Positions 20,871 to 32,442 of a stretch of 64,000 nucleotides of DNA are shown one piece after another. The notes beneath the pieces are model-generated. The model worked only from the letters and a program-made list of their open reading frames with translations. It was not told the DNA's origin and ran no database searches. Positions within the stretch are counted from its first letter, which is position 1; each line of letters starts with the position of its first letter. The DNA is from Mixophyes australis (Eukaryota; Chordata; Amphibia; Anura; Limnodynastidae), in the NCBI GenBank assembly GCA_036250195.1, contig JAVHZZ010000003.1:60181289-60245288 (forward strand). Direction: 5' to 3'. Position numbers and translations under genes: made by a program.

Positions 20871-21480
20871 CATACAATTAAATAAGTATTTCTGTCCTTA
20901 CCTAAATACTTATTACAATTTTTTAACCCAACTACTTCTAAAACAGGACTGCTCAATAATTATTTTGGAGGGGTGCCTTGAAAAAATTTGGAGACTCTAA
21001 GGGTGCCGCGAACTGCAAAAGTTTGGGAACCACTGCAGTAGACTGAAATAAGAAGTTCCTCAAGTAAAGATCCTTAATTAATCAGGCCCCTGGTGAGTTA
21101 AACTGTACTGGGGAAGAAGCAGCAGTACAGGCTCATGCTCTCTTTGCCTCTCAGCCGTTCTGGGATGTTCACTAACTACTGTAGTAAATAGTGGTTAAGG
21201 CATACAAGTAACGAATGTGATATGCTGGTAGCTTGCTCTTGTTGCACCCTACCTGTTGTCTGATTAGCAATGGGGGGTGGCATAAAATCATTAAAGAAAT
21301 CCTCCCTTGTCTCATCCTCTAAATATATTTCATCTTTTGTGATGAAAGGATAAATTGACCCCGGCTGTAAAGGTGGACCAGTAGGTTGTGGTCATTGATT
21401 ACTTCCTCCTCTAACCTTTTCTACGTCTGACTTATGCTTATTTTTTTGTCCCTCCTGAGTTACTTCTTACAACAGATTGA

Positions 21481-23400
21481 TGATTTCTCTTATCTGATTC
21501 TTCACTACAATCAAAGTAACTATTCCATTGATCTTGGGGAATGTTTGACTTTGCAGAGATTTTCTATCTTACCTTCATCAAATGTTCATTCTAAAGGAAA
21601 CTGTGATTGGGGATCCTATTTAGTACTGGAATTTCACTCTTCTAAATACCTGCAGCTACTGTTTTCTTACTGTACGTGATGACGATTCTGGTGGCAGACA
21701 TGGTACAGTTTAATCTTACCATGTCCCATGTGACTGTATCACTTACAAATAACTTATTTTATAAATATATTTAAATTATTAGCGCAGTGCATTAATTTAT
21801 ATAATTGCAAATGTACTGATTTTGATACTGAGTTATATTTGTGTATTAGAAATGTACTGAATTCTGATGCAATAGCCATTTGTTAGAGGAAGTCTGTTTT
21901 GCTGATAGCAGGAAAAGCTACGTAAGTCTTTTCATGTGAAGTGACAAACACTTGCTTTAGTCTGTATACACAGCAGGGGACCGCTACCTTTCTGTCCTGT
22001 GTAGCTTTTCTTTGTGCATCTCAGAACCTGTCCGAATAATGCAACCAGCAAGTGACTGAGGATTTTAATGTACAAAAGTTAAAGGTTGAAGGATATATTA
22101 CATCCTAATGGTAATTACTGAATGAGCTTTATCAGTCTTTGAGGAGCCATCTCGGATTAGTGAGCTGGTTTACCCCCTTCCAGGATTTGTGCCAGATTCT
22201 GTATAAAAAGGAGCCCTGTTTGACTATGTAATGTAGTATTGTTCCATCTGACCTTCTGATCACTAGTACCATACACTAGTGTGAACTGTCCTTATTAGGA
22301 CACTTGGCATAATTTGCTGCAAGAGCCTGCCTGATGACTACTTCCCTGCTGTAATTCCTGTAACCTGCAGATTAGACCCAAATCTAATCCGTTATCCAGC
22401 TGTTCTGAGATTTGGACCCAGCTTTCCGGTACCACCGCTATGCCTGCTACCCAGCAGCTCTGGTCATGTGATAGGCCAGGAGAGGAACCATCCACAGCAG
22501 CCCTGGTCTACAGGAAGAGGTCGGGGGTACTAGCCCAGGTGCCCAGTGAGAGGGGTACACTAGCAGCGACAGTTACACAGAAGGACGCAGTTCTGGATGC
22601 TGCTAAGGAGTCCAGCAGCTTAAGCCTCTCCTACTGTGGTTAGAGGGTGCATTTGGGATAAAGAAAAGGGGACAGTGGTAAGGCAAGCCCAACCGGTTCC
22701 CTGCGACAGAACAGACACAGCTAACAGTGGCTTGCTGAGAGCATTCTGCAGAGAAGTGAGGAATCCACAGAAGTATTACTTGGTTCTTTAGAATGGGTTC
22801 CTATGATATGGAGGATTATGCACTTGACTACACAATCTTGTAATGTAATGTTGTTTAATATAGGATTATCACTCTTTAATGCTTCTTTTATTCTCATAAT
22901 TCTCTTTAGCAAAAGGGGGAAATCAGACGATCTCCTATCCTGGATAACATAGCCATTAAAACTCTGCAAACACTGTACCAGCAAAGTGGAAAGTTCACCG
23001 CTCCAGGCTAGTATCTGCAAGGCAGCTGAATATTGCTCTGCTCTCCCGGGAATATTTCTTTGCTACACTGCGGCAATTTGTCTTATTGCTTCTGTGGTGC
23101 ATTTTATCTCTATGCTTTATATATGCTTTTTGTGTTAATTGTTCATTAAACCCTTGGTTGCATCTCTAGTATTAAGCCAAGAGTGACTTAGCATGTATGG
23201 ATACTGATGTAGTTTCTCTCAGTATTCAAAGCTACTAAACCACTATGGCCACTGTCACTGTTAGTATTTGGTACTAGCCTATTAGAAATGCTTTGTCTTG
23301 CCAGGGTAACCTACAGTATTCTTATATTAGAGGTAGGACATGTTTATTACTTGGCCAACGACTGCCAGAGGGATGTTTAAGGTGTGTTTGACTAAGGTCA
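21481..23400. other. No gene recognised; one TATA-like promoter motif
   Basis: At 22200 'tgtataaaaaggagccctg' is a good TATA box context on the plus strand. The downstream 22230-22700 is GC-richer and of the kind seen in LTR R-U5 or leader sequence, but I could not find paired TG/CA ends with a target duplication. It may be an unresolved LTR, possibly linked to the gag remnant nearby. Confidence 0.3.
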
Positions 23401-26400
23401 GAACACCTTGTTGCTATCACTCTTCATTTCCCTAAACTGTAGCCAATCAGATAATGAATAATTGTGGTAGTACAGTGTATTACAGGAGGTGAGTTTGCTG
23501 ACCTTGTGGGAGGCAGTGACCTGTCCATTTATGTAATTGAGTATGTGAGGACAAGGCTGTGACAGGGTCATTGCCATGTTGTGGTGGTGGGGGGGAATGG
23601 AGGTAAGCAGGAAGCAACACACACAGAGTTATATAATGGAATGAGCAAGGTCCCATGACAGCACAGCGTGTGGGAACATTGTAGTGTCAAATGCACCGAA
23701 ACATGGAGCTCATACATCTATCTTGTTTAACATTTGTTGTGCATTTATTTAACACATCTTTGTGAGCACCTGACTATCAATGGATTAGTATGGTGTTATA
23801 TTTTATTTTTATTTTGCGTATCTACTGACCCCTGCAATACATGTAGACCTTCACTTTTTCTTAAACTAAACTATTTTCTTTAATAAAGCTTTTAAGTGAC
23901 ATAATGCCTAAGGGTGGTAGTTATAAAAAATAAACACCAACCCTATGTCACTATAAGAATTGTTCCACCTATGTATATCTAACTTTCTTCTCTACTAATT
24001 GGTACAATACATTTTTGTTATTTTGGAGATGTTCCTGTGCCAAGCCTTATTGTCCACACTGTGTTTCTCCCTCCTACAGTGACTCGACTTGCTGTTTAAT
24101 GTGCAGTAATCACAGTCATGTCAAACAGTTTTGAAGGTGAAAAAATTGCATAATATGCTTTAGCTATCTGATATAAACAGCCTTTTAGTCATCGGTTGCA
24201 CATTGTTACATAGGCATTTTACCATTTACTTTTATATACAGGTGAAATTAAGCACTATATTTTATCTTCATGCCTTATATATTACTTGTTTTGTGTGTGA
24301 TTACTTTTCCTTTAGAACTTTGACTGCTTCACTAGTTCCTAGGGAATTAATATGCTGCGTTCCCATGAATATTGACAGGCTGCATTCTCACACGTCAGTG
24401 ATGTCACTTGTTTCTAGTGAAACATTGGCCGATTCTTTTTATGAATAGCGGTTTCGCTCACAGATTGGTTTCTTTCACCGTTTGTCTAGGGCAAAGTTTT
24501 CTTAGTCAGTCAATGGACTGGATTAAGTGTATACTGACCCTACATTTACTAGTTGGGTCAGGTTGGCACAAGTCAGCTAGGATCTAGATGGTTCACACTG
24601 CCAGGGAATTCACTCAACATCCAACTTATTTATTTGAAAATTAAAACCCACAGTTACCCACTGTTACATTTCATTGCAATGCTCTTTGATTTTATGCTGG
24701 CAGTTTTGAAATTTTAATTGGAAATTTACCTGTTGAGTAATTCTGTTTGTTTTGTGTTCTGCTCCCCTGACATACAATTTTCTAATTACTCACTTGGCAG
24801 AGCTTGATTTCAATCCCGTCACCTGCAGAGTTATCTATTACCAGAATTTTAAGGTGTAATGAACATTAATTTAATATGAGTTTTCATATGAGTATAAATA
24901 GTAGATGCTCCAATATATCCTTATTATTAAAGTTTCAACTTAAATAGGTAATTAGGTGGCTGATATCTGCTCTTTAGATCCTCCCAGAGTTTCACTTAAA
25001 AGAATAGTTAAACTGTATTGTAGTAAATTTGATGATCCATTTGTAACTGTTTCAGAATGGAACTGGAGTACTGGTTTAGAGAAGCTGGTTCAATAAACTG
25101 GCAACTGAGTAGTGGTTGGTCTACTCTTTCATAAAGAATGTTGGTCACCAGTCTATGTGTGCGAGGGAAAACTTGCGCCTGTGGCAGTATCCGATTGACC
25201 GCACCGTCTTGGAGTGAGTTACTAAGCATTAACTGCTGCATGACATTTTAAGATGCTGCAGATCAGAGATGAGGGAATCAATGTAGCATGGTTTGGAATT
25301 TGTTGGAAAAGGGGCGCTACTTGAGAAATAAGACACAGGGAGCTCAGTCATAAAAGATGAGTCAAAAAGTGTAATTGCTCCCAAAAATTATTTAAAATAA
25401 TTTTTGAACAGAAAATGAATTGCCCATTTATTACAATTGCTCATAAATTGCTCCTGTCACACTGTCATGGCTCTAATCTTGTTCTTGTCCTCCAGTCTCA
25501 GCTGCTGTCGGCTCCTTTGTCCTCCTGTGCGGCAATCCCCTCTACTGGGGATGTAATTGTGGGAGTTTGGCGGTAGACTGTCGAGAGGTTAGTGTTAGGA
25601 GCTACCGAGAACTGGAGAGTAGAGTAATGACAACAAAAAGGGAGGGTTGTACTTATTCCAGTACATCGGTGACCTCTTCTATATATGCACACTTGCTTGA
25701 GGAGCGATTGCTCACAATCATATGAGCTGCTTCTGAATAATCACCTACAAACCAGGATTTAGGAATTGATTTAATAAACTATGTAAACTATAAGCCTTGC
25801 TCTTTATAACAAACTATGATGAAATTGGTTCATTGCTTCTATTAAGGAGCTACAGATGCAGCATGTTTAATGGAAACAAACAGTGTAAACCACTGTCAGA
25901 GTGGAGAAGATGCAGAGAAATGTGTCATATAGGCACAGTCCGTATTTGAGTGTGGCTCAGTAAACTTGCCCATTCCTACCATGTGACCAACACCAGGTCA
26001 TGCTGTTTATTTCAGTTAAACACACTCAATCTTAACTTGGGCAACACTGGAGTGAAATATATCTTGGAAGTTCAGTTCACAAGATTCCAAGGACTTACGA
26101 CCCTTAACTTTCTAAAATGTTGAGCCCATAGAGATGACATCTCTATAAATTACATGGCATGTGTCCACATGCAGCAGGTGAATGATAACAATGCTCTGTT
26201 TATACATAAACTAATGATGTTACCGCAGTGACACTATCGATCCAATGGAGATTGTGCCTCCTAAGCAAGGATATAAGCAATAGCAGGCAATTAGATTATA
26301 TTAAATGAAATTAACATGCACAGAACATTATGTGTATGACTTGTATTGTGAATGATTAACGACCTTTGTTATTTCTCATTTTATAGATTGAATTCTTTGG

Positions 26401-27490
26401 AAACATTTCAAAGCCAACAATGCAAAAGAAATTACATAAGGACATTTTTCTTTCGTATCTGAAATGTTAACTGCTTCATCTCGAGATGAGCACTTCAGGG
26501 ACTGTCATTCTTAAAGTATATTGGCATTATAATCATTATATAGACAACGGAGTTTACATTTGGAAACATGTGACATGATGCAGGTTGGGGCAAGTGAAGT
26601 GTATTTTACTTCTTTATGTATTATACCCAGTGATAGCCGGCCAGCCTTTTTCATTAGATGTCCAGGACCCATTCCTCTATGATATTTGTGGAACGGTTGA
26701 TTATGTCAATAGGTGGATGTAAAAGAAAAATAAGTAGGTCTCCTATGTATTTGAAATGAAAACCAATCCACCAATCAAGTCAATTCATTTTAGAAATACA
26801 CTGACTGTCTAGCGATGTAAGGATGAAAGTTTAATAAAACAATTCTAGATAACTAGTCTGAATCTGATAATCCAGACAATATGGGTCTGAGTTGTAGGAC
26901 TGTCCTGTGAAAACCATGACATATAGGAGATATAAGTCAGGTACTGTATATCTATTAATAAACCTGATATATTGTACTAGAATGTTAGCTCTTTCATGAG
27001 CAGGGCAATCTCTACCTATTATTTTCATGTCTCCATTTATTTTGTCTACCATTTATGTCTCTGTTATAGGCATACCCTGTTTCTCCGCATTTCGGGGCTG
27101 TGGAGCCCTGTGGCTACTTACCAGAAGTGGTTGTCCAAGAGACATGACACTACATATGACTGCCAAATGATTTATGAATGATGGATGAAGTGGTGAGAGA
27201 AAGTGCTGATCTATGTCCCCGGCACCTCCTAATTGGTGTGCAAACTCTCTCATCCTATCAGGTGTGACAGTAAGCAGAGGAAGATGCACATTCTGTTTAC
27301 TGGTTCAGGACTGAAACAAAGGCGGAGGAGATTGCAGCAGCAAGAGGATAACTACTGTTGCTTTTACTACTACTGGGCATCTTGGTGGGCATTAGTACAT
27401 GTAATGGGCATCCTAGGGTGCACTGTTGTAACTTATGGAGATCCTAGGGGTATTATTACTAACAATGGACATCTCATTGTGCATTACCTC
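23401..27490. other. About 4 kb of apparently single-copy DNA without a gene
   Basis: Only short open frames with no recognised homology. 24640-24870 is AT-rich with TAATTACT-type homeodomain cores and could be conserved noncoding sequence, but I cannot test this. Confidence 0.4.
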
Positions 27491-27601
27491 TACTATTATT
27501 ATTATTACCATTTATTTATATAGCGCCACTAATTCTGCAGCGCTGTACAGAGAACTCACTCACATCAGTCCCTGCCCGATTGGGGCTTACTCTAAATTCC
27601 C

Positions 27602-27604
<3 letters not shown>

Positions 27605-27640
<36 letters not shown>
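27605..27640. repeat. (CA)n microsatellite inside the SINE
   Basis: About 17 uninterrupted CA dinucleotides followed by CAGACAGACA. It marks the internal ACAC segment of this SINE family, likely to be length-variable. Confidence 0.9.
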
Positions 27641-27642
<2 letters not shown>

Positions 27643-27650
27643 GACACTAA

Positions 27651-27873
27651 GGGGCATATTCAATTCTTGCCGTTATAGCTAAAAATCTTGCGGCGCGTGC
27701 ACTATTACCGTTATTACAGTAATAGTGCGCGTAAATACCGTTATTACGGTAATTTTCTCGCTGGATTTCAGCTTGCGGCTCAGGGAACTGTGAGCTGAAA
27801 TCCAGCTTACTATTACTGTAATAACAGTAATAGATTTAACGCCGCGGGGATTCTAAAGAATTGAATATGCCCC
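27651..27873. mobile_element. Palindromic MITE (GGGGCATATTCAATTCTT ends), inside a SINE
   Basis: Terminal repeats GGGGCATATTCAATTCTT and AAGAATTGAATATGCCCC, nearly exact. The interior is palindromic, with 'ctggatttcagctt' against 'gctgaaatccag' and repeated 'taccgttatta' units. It interrupts the SINE after its CA tract. No clean target duplication. Confidence 0.8.
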
Positions 27874-28080
27874 ACAGACTAGGGTCAATTTGTTAGCAGT
27901 CAATTAACCTATTAGTATGTTTTTCGGAGTGTGGGAGGAAGCCAGAGCACCCGGAGTAAACACACGCAAACATGGGGAGAACATACAAACTCCTCACAGA
28001 TAGGGTCATGGTCGGGAATTGATCTCATGACCCCAGTGCTGTAAGGCAGAAGTGCTAACCACTTAGCCACCGTGCTGCCA

Positions 28081-28682
28081 CCGTACTTATGACCATATTA
28101 CTGACCTTGACATTATCACAGGCAGTAATTTGCACCATATTTGGTGAGCATTTTCTACAAATAGAATGCAGAAAGCTGAGACTCCATAGAATGGAGAGAT
28201 CCTGAGATTATCCAAGGCCTGGTCCATGGAGACCTGGAGCTAAAGAAAAGTAGTTCTTATGTTCACCAACAGGTAGGAATCGGGTGGTTAGTACAGTGTA
28301 GGCTGCTCACTCATAACACCAGCAGGAGATCTTCTTGGTATAAAGATGCTGGATCTCAATCTAAGTGCTGTACTCCCAGTGTCCTACATAACATTGCCCA
28401 TTTTTAGTATTACATTTCGATTTTTCCCCTGACACCCTGGAATATACCACTATCAGGAAAATAGCATATATTTTGACCCTTTCCGCTAGATACGCCAAGA
28501 GTACAAATATATATATATGTGCACCCCACAAGAGCATAGAGATGCAGCTTGACAGTGTTAGCGGTAAATAAGAAAGTCACATTATTACACAACATAATGT
28601 AATGAAATGTCATACACATAAAGGAGACTTTAACGTGTTATTAATAAATGTGACAATCTAATTTTTAAATAAAATGTGATGA
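28081..28682. other. No gene recognised
   Basis: Unremarkable sequence with a short (TA)n at 28509-28517. Confidence 0.4.
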
Positions 28683-28687
28683 AATAC

Positions 28688-29397
28688 TGTTAAAGCTAAC
28701 GGCTAATATTATAAGCTTGTAGAACAGGTGCTATAGGTCTTCACCTATAGCAGCCGCCTTTCTCGTAGTGCTTGACGCGCTCACAGGTAGTCAGATGCCC
28801 CCATTTCTTAAACTCATAATATAACAAGTTTATGGATAAATCATAGCGCAGGCAAGAGGATGATGGCAGGAGATAAGTGCAGTCAAAAACAGGCCGAAGT
28901 CACAGGGCAGAGGCAGTCAGATGAGGTCCAGGCAAAGGGTCGGGGCCAGCAGAAAGACAGGATATCCGAGTAACAGGCAGAGGTCAGGGTCACCAGCAAT
29001 AAATCACAGTCCAAGAAACAAGCCAGAGGTCATACGCAGAAGGATCTATCCAGGAGTTCAGGAACAAAGCACAGGAGCAGGTCAGCAGCCAGGAAACTGA
29101 ACGCTATAACCAGCAGTGAGGCTAAGCCCTCCCTGCCTTAAATACATAGATCCACCAAGAGCACCATTGCGAAGTTAATCAGCCTCAAGAGGCTGTTGAC
29201 TAATTTGCCCTATTTGCGCCCGGCCAGCTGTCATGCCGTGACGCGGCAATCCTGATTCAGAGCATCCCGACCAATGCCTTTGCAACGGCCAGAGCAAAAC
29301 CAGAAGTTACGTCCCGGTCGTCAAGGAGACGGCCGGGATGCAGTCAGGGTAAGAGAGCAAGTAGCGACGGCTATGGGACCCTCTGCGGCTCGTAACA
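28688..29397 (-). mobile_element. Solo LTR, Ty3/Gypsy-like (710 bp), minus strand
   Basis: On the minus strand it begins TGTTACGAGCCGCAG, and at the other end reads ...CTTTAACA, so TGTTA...TAACA. Perfect 5-bp duplications AATAC flank it at 28683-28687 and 29398-29402. A TATA-like 'gtatttaaggcagg' lies at 29135-29150 on the minus strand. The pyrimidine-rich repeats after it ('cctgacctctgcctgtt' type) are characteristic of amphibian Gypsy LTRs. Confidence 0.85.
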
Positions 29398-29402
29398 AAT
29401 AC

Positions 29403-30896
29403 AAACACCGTGCTAAAGTCAAATAATTAGATGAAGTTGTTTTAAATTAACAAATTTCAGTTGTTATAGTTTCCTTTGCGACTGCGATTCATACGCATCG
29501 GCGTACAAAGTTTAAATATGCAATCACATAGGAAAACACAGTAAACCCATTTACATTCACACTCACATTTGTAAATAGTTAATTTTTAATAAAGTTTCCA
29601 ATTCACTTTATTTTATTATTCATATAAAAGAATTTAGAGATTTATTACACAATGGTAAACCTACATTATTTATATTTATGGTTTAGGTCATAATAAATAT
29701 ATTGTGTTTGATCTAATATTAACTCACATTTCACCAGCAGGAATCCGATATCATAGGTTAGGCGATCACACATTGTGATTGCAAATTATGGTTAGTATAA
29801 GATTAATACTCAAAAATATTCTATTAATGGGTTAGTTTAAACCAGATATTTGGCGGTTCCTTGAGGCAAGACACATACACAGCTGTTGGAATGAGTTGCC
29901 CCCACCTCTTTTAGAAGCTTTACTTGAACTGACCTACGACCTTCATTTTACTGGACTATCTTAAAAGCTAAACCAATCAAGAATGATCTTAGAGTTATCT
30001 TTGTGTACATTGTGACATCTTTGCTGTTTTTTTCCAACTTAAACTGTATAAAAATCCACTCGGCAGTATCAGACTCTCTCAACTCACAGACTTCAGGATA
30101 GCTATTACTAGATCCAGTGCGCAAGCGTATGCATCTGTTACACTTTGTTATATTTTGCTAGTAAATCTCTTTGTGCATTGGAACCACATTGATAGCATCG
30201 GACAATCTTTATTGGTAACAATAATGATGAACATAACAACCCCCACACCTATTGGTTACTGTATTAAAATCCAATTGCAATCTTCAGTCCTGCAATTGTC
30301 CAAATGGAAATGACAAAAATTAAATCTGAATAGGTAGTCGCTACTTAATATAAAATAGCCATGACTGTAATGAATGAAGTAGGATCGACTGGAGGAGCCA
30401 AGGCACAAACAACCAATTAGAATCAGCTAGATAGTGCTGCTGGTGTTAGCATCATCATCATCATTACCATGTCTTTGTGTGAGACTTCCAGGACCCGCAG
30501 AATATATGTGTCACGGTTTGGTATTTTGGACTCTGGATCTGTTCAATAGGTGTTATAGGAACGGATCATCGGGGAGTGAGAGTATTGTAACACACTGGCA
30601 AGTGGTAGTAGTACCCCGAGGGTAAATAGATGACAGATGCAGGATAAAAGTACAATCAGCAGTTTAATGATGACTGGATGAAATAACAAGAAAGTCTCGA
30701 TATATATATATAGACACTAGGAGCGTAGTACAAGGTGAGCGGAGCCACCGGCAATATCATATGCAATGTGAACAATCAGCATGTAGTTAAATATGGCATA
30801 GAATGAACTTTCCAGCGATAAGGTGGAGAGGGTAAGGCAGCAGGTATATGGTATCACAATAGAGCTGCACACATCAGAGGAGAGAGTAAAAAAAGA
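29403..30896. other. No gene recognised; possible LTR-like piece
   Basis: Around 30046 'ctgtataaaaatccactcgg' is a TATA-like promoter motif, followed by 'ctctcaactcacagacttc' and, at about 30160, a terminator-like T-rich region, resembling an LTR (about 29880-30225). I found no target duplication. At 30510 'tgtcacggtttgg' resembles a Gypsy LTR start without a matching end. Confidence 0.25.
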
Positions 30897-31591
30897 AAAT
30901 GGCGTCTGTTTGTTATTTTAACTCTTTATCGCCGGTATTACCCTACTACCCACAGCCCAGGGGTAGTAGGAAGAGCCCTGGGCTGGGGGATGTCTAGGGG
31001 GGGGGGCCCGCTCATTTTTTTCGGCGGACCCACTCTCTAGGGAATACAGCCCAGGGCTGAACAGTCTAGGGTTGGTTAGTCATTATGGCAGGGGGACCCC
31101 TGCCGTGTGTCCCACTGCTATAGTGCCGCCAACCCTGGCTGGTTTGCCTAGTGCTGGTAAAGTGAAAATTGGGGGACCCCACACAAAATTTTCCCTCGAT
31201 TTTCATGGGACCAGCAGTAGTCAGGCAGCACCAGGGTTAAGCAGGAATAGAGGGGGGACCCCACGCTTTTTTTTTTTTACTTTCTTCTATTCTTTACCAT
31301 TTTGACAGCTGCCGGAGCTCCGGCAGCTGTATGCAAGGGCAGTGTAAAAGTGATGTGTTTACAACTCGCTGCTACAACACAGGAGAGTTTGCCAAACACA
31401 GGAGAGTTAGCTAAACTCGGGACTGTTTACATCGCAGCAAATCGCCATAGATGATCAGCGATTTTGAAAATCAGTGTCAAAATCGCAGCTTGATACATTT
31501 CAGTTTTCTTTCACTAAAATCGCGGGTTAACACCCGCGATTTGCCACGATTTTAACACGCTGTCAAAATCGGCCCTTGATACATTTACCCC
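30897..31591. repeat. Unclassified interspersed repeat, copy 1
   Basis: Matches 62310-63025 over most of its length: 'attaccctactacccacagcc', 'ttcggcggaccc', 'ctagggttggttagtcatta', 'aaccctggctggtttgccta', a poly-T run, and an end with 'ttgatacatttacccc'. A diverged relative lies at 48170-48450. The right end resembles the TIR of the 39235-39441 MITE, so it may be a long non-autonomous element. No coding capacity is evident. Confidence 0.7.
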
Positions 31592-31722
31592 TCTGTGTGT
31601 GTTTTATGGAATTTAGACTGTATGCTCCAATGGTTCAGGGACTAATGTGAATGAGTTCTCTGTACAGCGCTGCGGAAGCAGTGGCGCTATATAAATAAAT
31701 GGTGGTGATGATGATGATGATA
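31592..31722 (+). mobile_element. SINE fragment, 3' part only
   Basis: Starts in the internal GT-rich segment ('tctgtgtgtgt'), continues through 'ggaatttagactgtatgctccaatg' and 'tctgtacagcgctgcgg', and ends 'gcgctatataaataaatgg' with a (GAT)n tail. The head is missing. It directly abuts the unclassified repeat. Confidence 0.8.
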
Positions 31723-32010
31723 TATCTATGCTACAAATATTAATGTGTGTTCAACTCTAAATGAAGCATTTTTGTTGGATTTGACCACACCTGTAAATGA
31801 GGCCCTAAACGTGTATAATGTGCATGCATTTGCATCGTATTAGCCTAAGCTTTATTTTATTATTGTACAAAATATTTTCTACAAAATTATTTGAATGTTT
31901 TATGGTCTGTAAAAATGCATTAACAGTAGTCATGTTAGGTCAAGTTTGAAACTCCAACAAACTGTTTTACATTTACAAACACATTGGCGCCCAAAGCAGA
32001 GGGGGCTGAG

Positions 32011-32056
32011 GTCAATTGCTAGCCGACATGTTTTTACATGTCGGCTAGAAATTGAC
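32011..32056. repeat. Short perfect-type hairpin
   Basis: 'gtcaattgctagccgacatg' is mirrored by 'catgtcggctagaaattgac' around a 6-base loop, with one mismatch pair. It may be the core of a decayed MITE; it lies in otherwise unannotated sequence. Confidence 0.7.
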
Positions 32057-32119
32057 AAGTAATGAAAAAGTAATGGCCAAGTAAAGAAAAAGTAATACAC
32101 CCTCACCTCTAGCCATAAT

Positions 32120-32439
32120 GGGGCTGTGTCATTAAGGAAAGTAAGGCAAAAAAAAGAGTAAATGTTCTCTGGGACAAACCATGTTACAATGCAAGGGGTG
32201 TACATTAGTTAATTATTTTGCACATAAGATAAATACTGGTTGTTTTTTCATCTAGCACACAAATACTTGATAGCTTTATTTTTACACTAAAATTTAAAGT
32301 TGGTCTAGGTCATGCCCAACCCTAACTATAAATCTGTCCCCACATTTTAAATTTACCTCCCCTCCAATGCAACATGGTTTTTGCCCAGGTGCAAAGTTAC
32401 TCCTTTTTTATGTTTTGCTCTCTTTAATGACCCAGGCCC
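32120..32439. mobile_element. MITE (GGGGCTGTGTCATTAAGG), diverged member of the GGGCCTGATT family
   Basis: Ends GGGGCTGTGTCATTAA and TTTAATGACCCAGGCCC, with a 3-bp duplication AAT at 32117-32119 and 32440-32442. The interior matches 38-561 and 19012-19264 ('accatgttacaatgcaaggg', 'tagcacacaaatacttgata', 'tttgcccaggtgcaaagtta'). Confidence 0.75.
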
Positions 32440-32442
32440 AAT

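Larger units (their letters stand above)
19265..21035. mobile_element. Non-autonomous hAT element with GTTCCCAAACT ends, expanded by a minisatellite
   Basis: Ends CGGCGGTTCCCAAACTG and, inverted at the right, CAGTGGTTCCCAAACTTTTG. The 8-bp duplications are CAGTAGAT (19257-19264) and CAGTAGAC (21036-21043), one mismatch. The termini ('gtgccgcgg') are of the widespread hAT type that starts CAGTGGTTCCCAAAC. No transposase. Long open frames on both strands here are products of the repeat, not genes. Confidence 0.85.
19012..21089. mobile_element. Palindromic MITE (GGGCCTGATTCATTAAGG family) carrying a nested hAT element
   Basis: Left end GGGCCTGATTCATTAAGG and right end CCTTAATTAATCAGGCCC, flanked by CTA and CTG as a near-perfect 3-bp duplication. 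The MITE sequence (19012-19264 and 21036-21089) matches 3736-4070. The insertion of a 1771-bp hAT element at 19265 accounts for its length. It disrupts a retroviral gag remnant. Confidence 0.8.
18470..21480 (-). pseudogene. Endogenous retrovirus gag remnant, split by a MITE
   Basis: Read on the minus strand, 18470-19011 gives a decayed capsid-like stretch: a 'PVLNLPLQEV' lead-in, then a conserved-looking run around 'VKELRNIREKPWAFQEKM' and 'LLRVALLYELR', with stop codons and at least one frameshift. This resembles class I (gamma/epsilon-like) retroviral gag. The upstream gag part, proline-rich and acidic, appears at about 21090-21420 on the same strand, also with stops. The MITE 19012-21089 separates the two. 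I found no pol or env, and the LTRs are not clearly resolved. Inactive. Confidence 0.55.
27491..28080 (-). mobile_element. SINE with L2-type tail, split by a MITE
   Basis: On the minus strand the tRNA-like head begins at 28080 ('ggcagcacggtggctaagtg'). It is followed by the conserved TGTGGGAGGAAGCC-type middle and an L2-like tail ending in (AAT)n at 27491-27508. The CA microsatellite at 27605-27640 is the internal simple repeat typical of this family. A MITE occupies 27651-27873. Confidence 0.8.

Noticed and set aside
19417..20956. Open frames of 486 and 429 codons on the minus strand
   Set aside because: They are translations of a GA-rich minisatellite, low in complexity and open in several frames at once; they are not genes.
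29880..30225. Complete LTR around a TATA-like motif
   Set aside because: No paired ends with a matching target duplication could be found, so it is mentioned only as a possible LTR-like piece.
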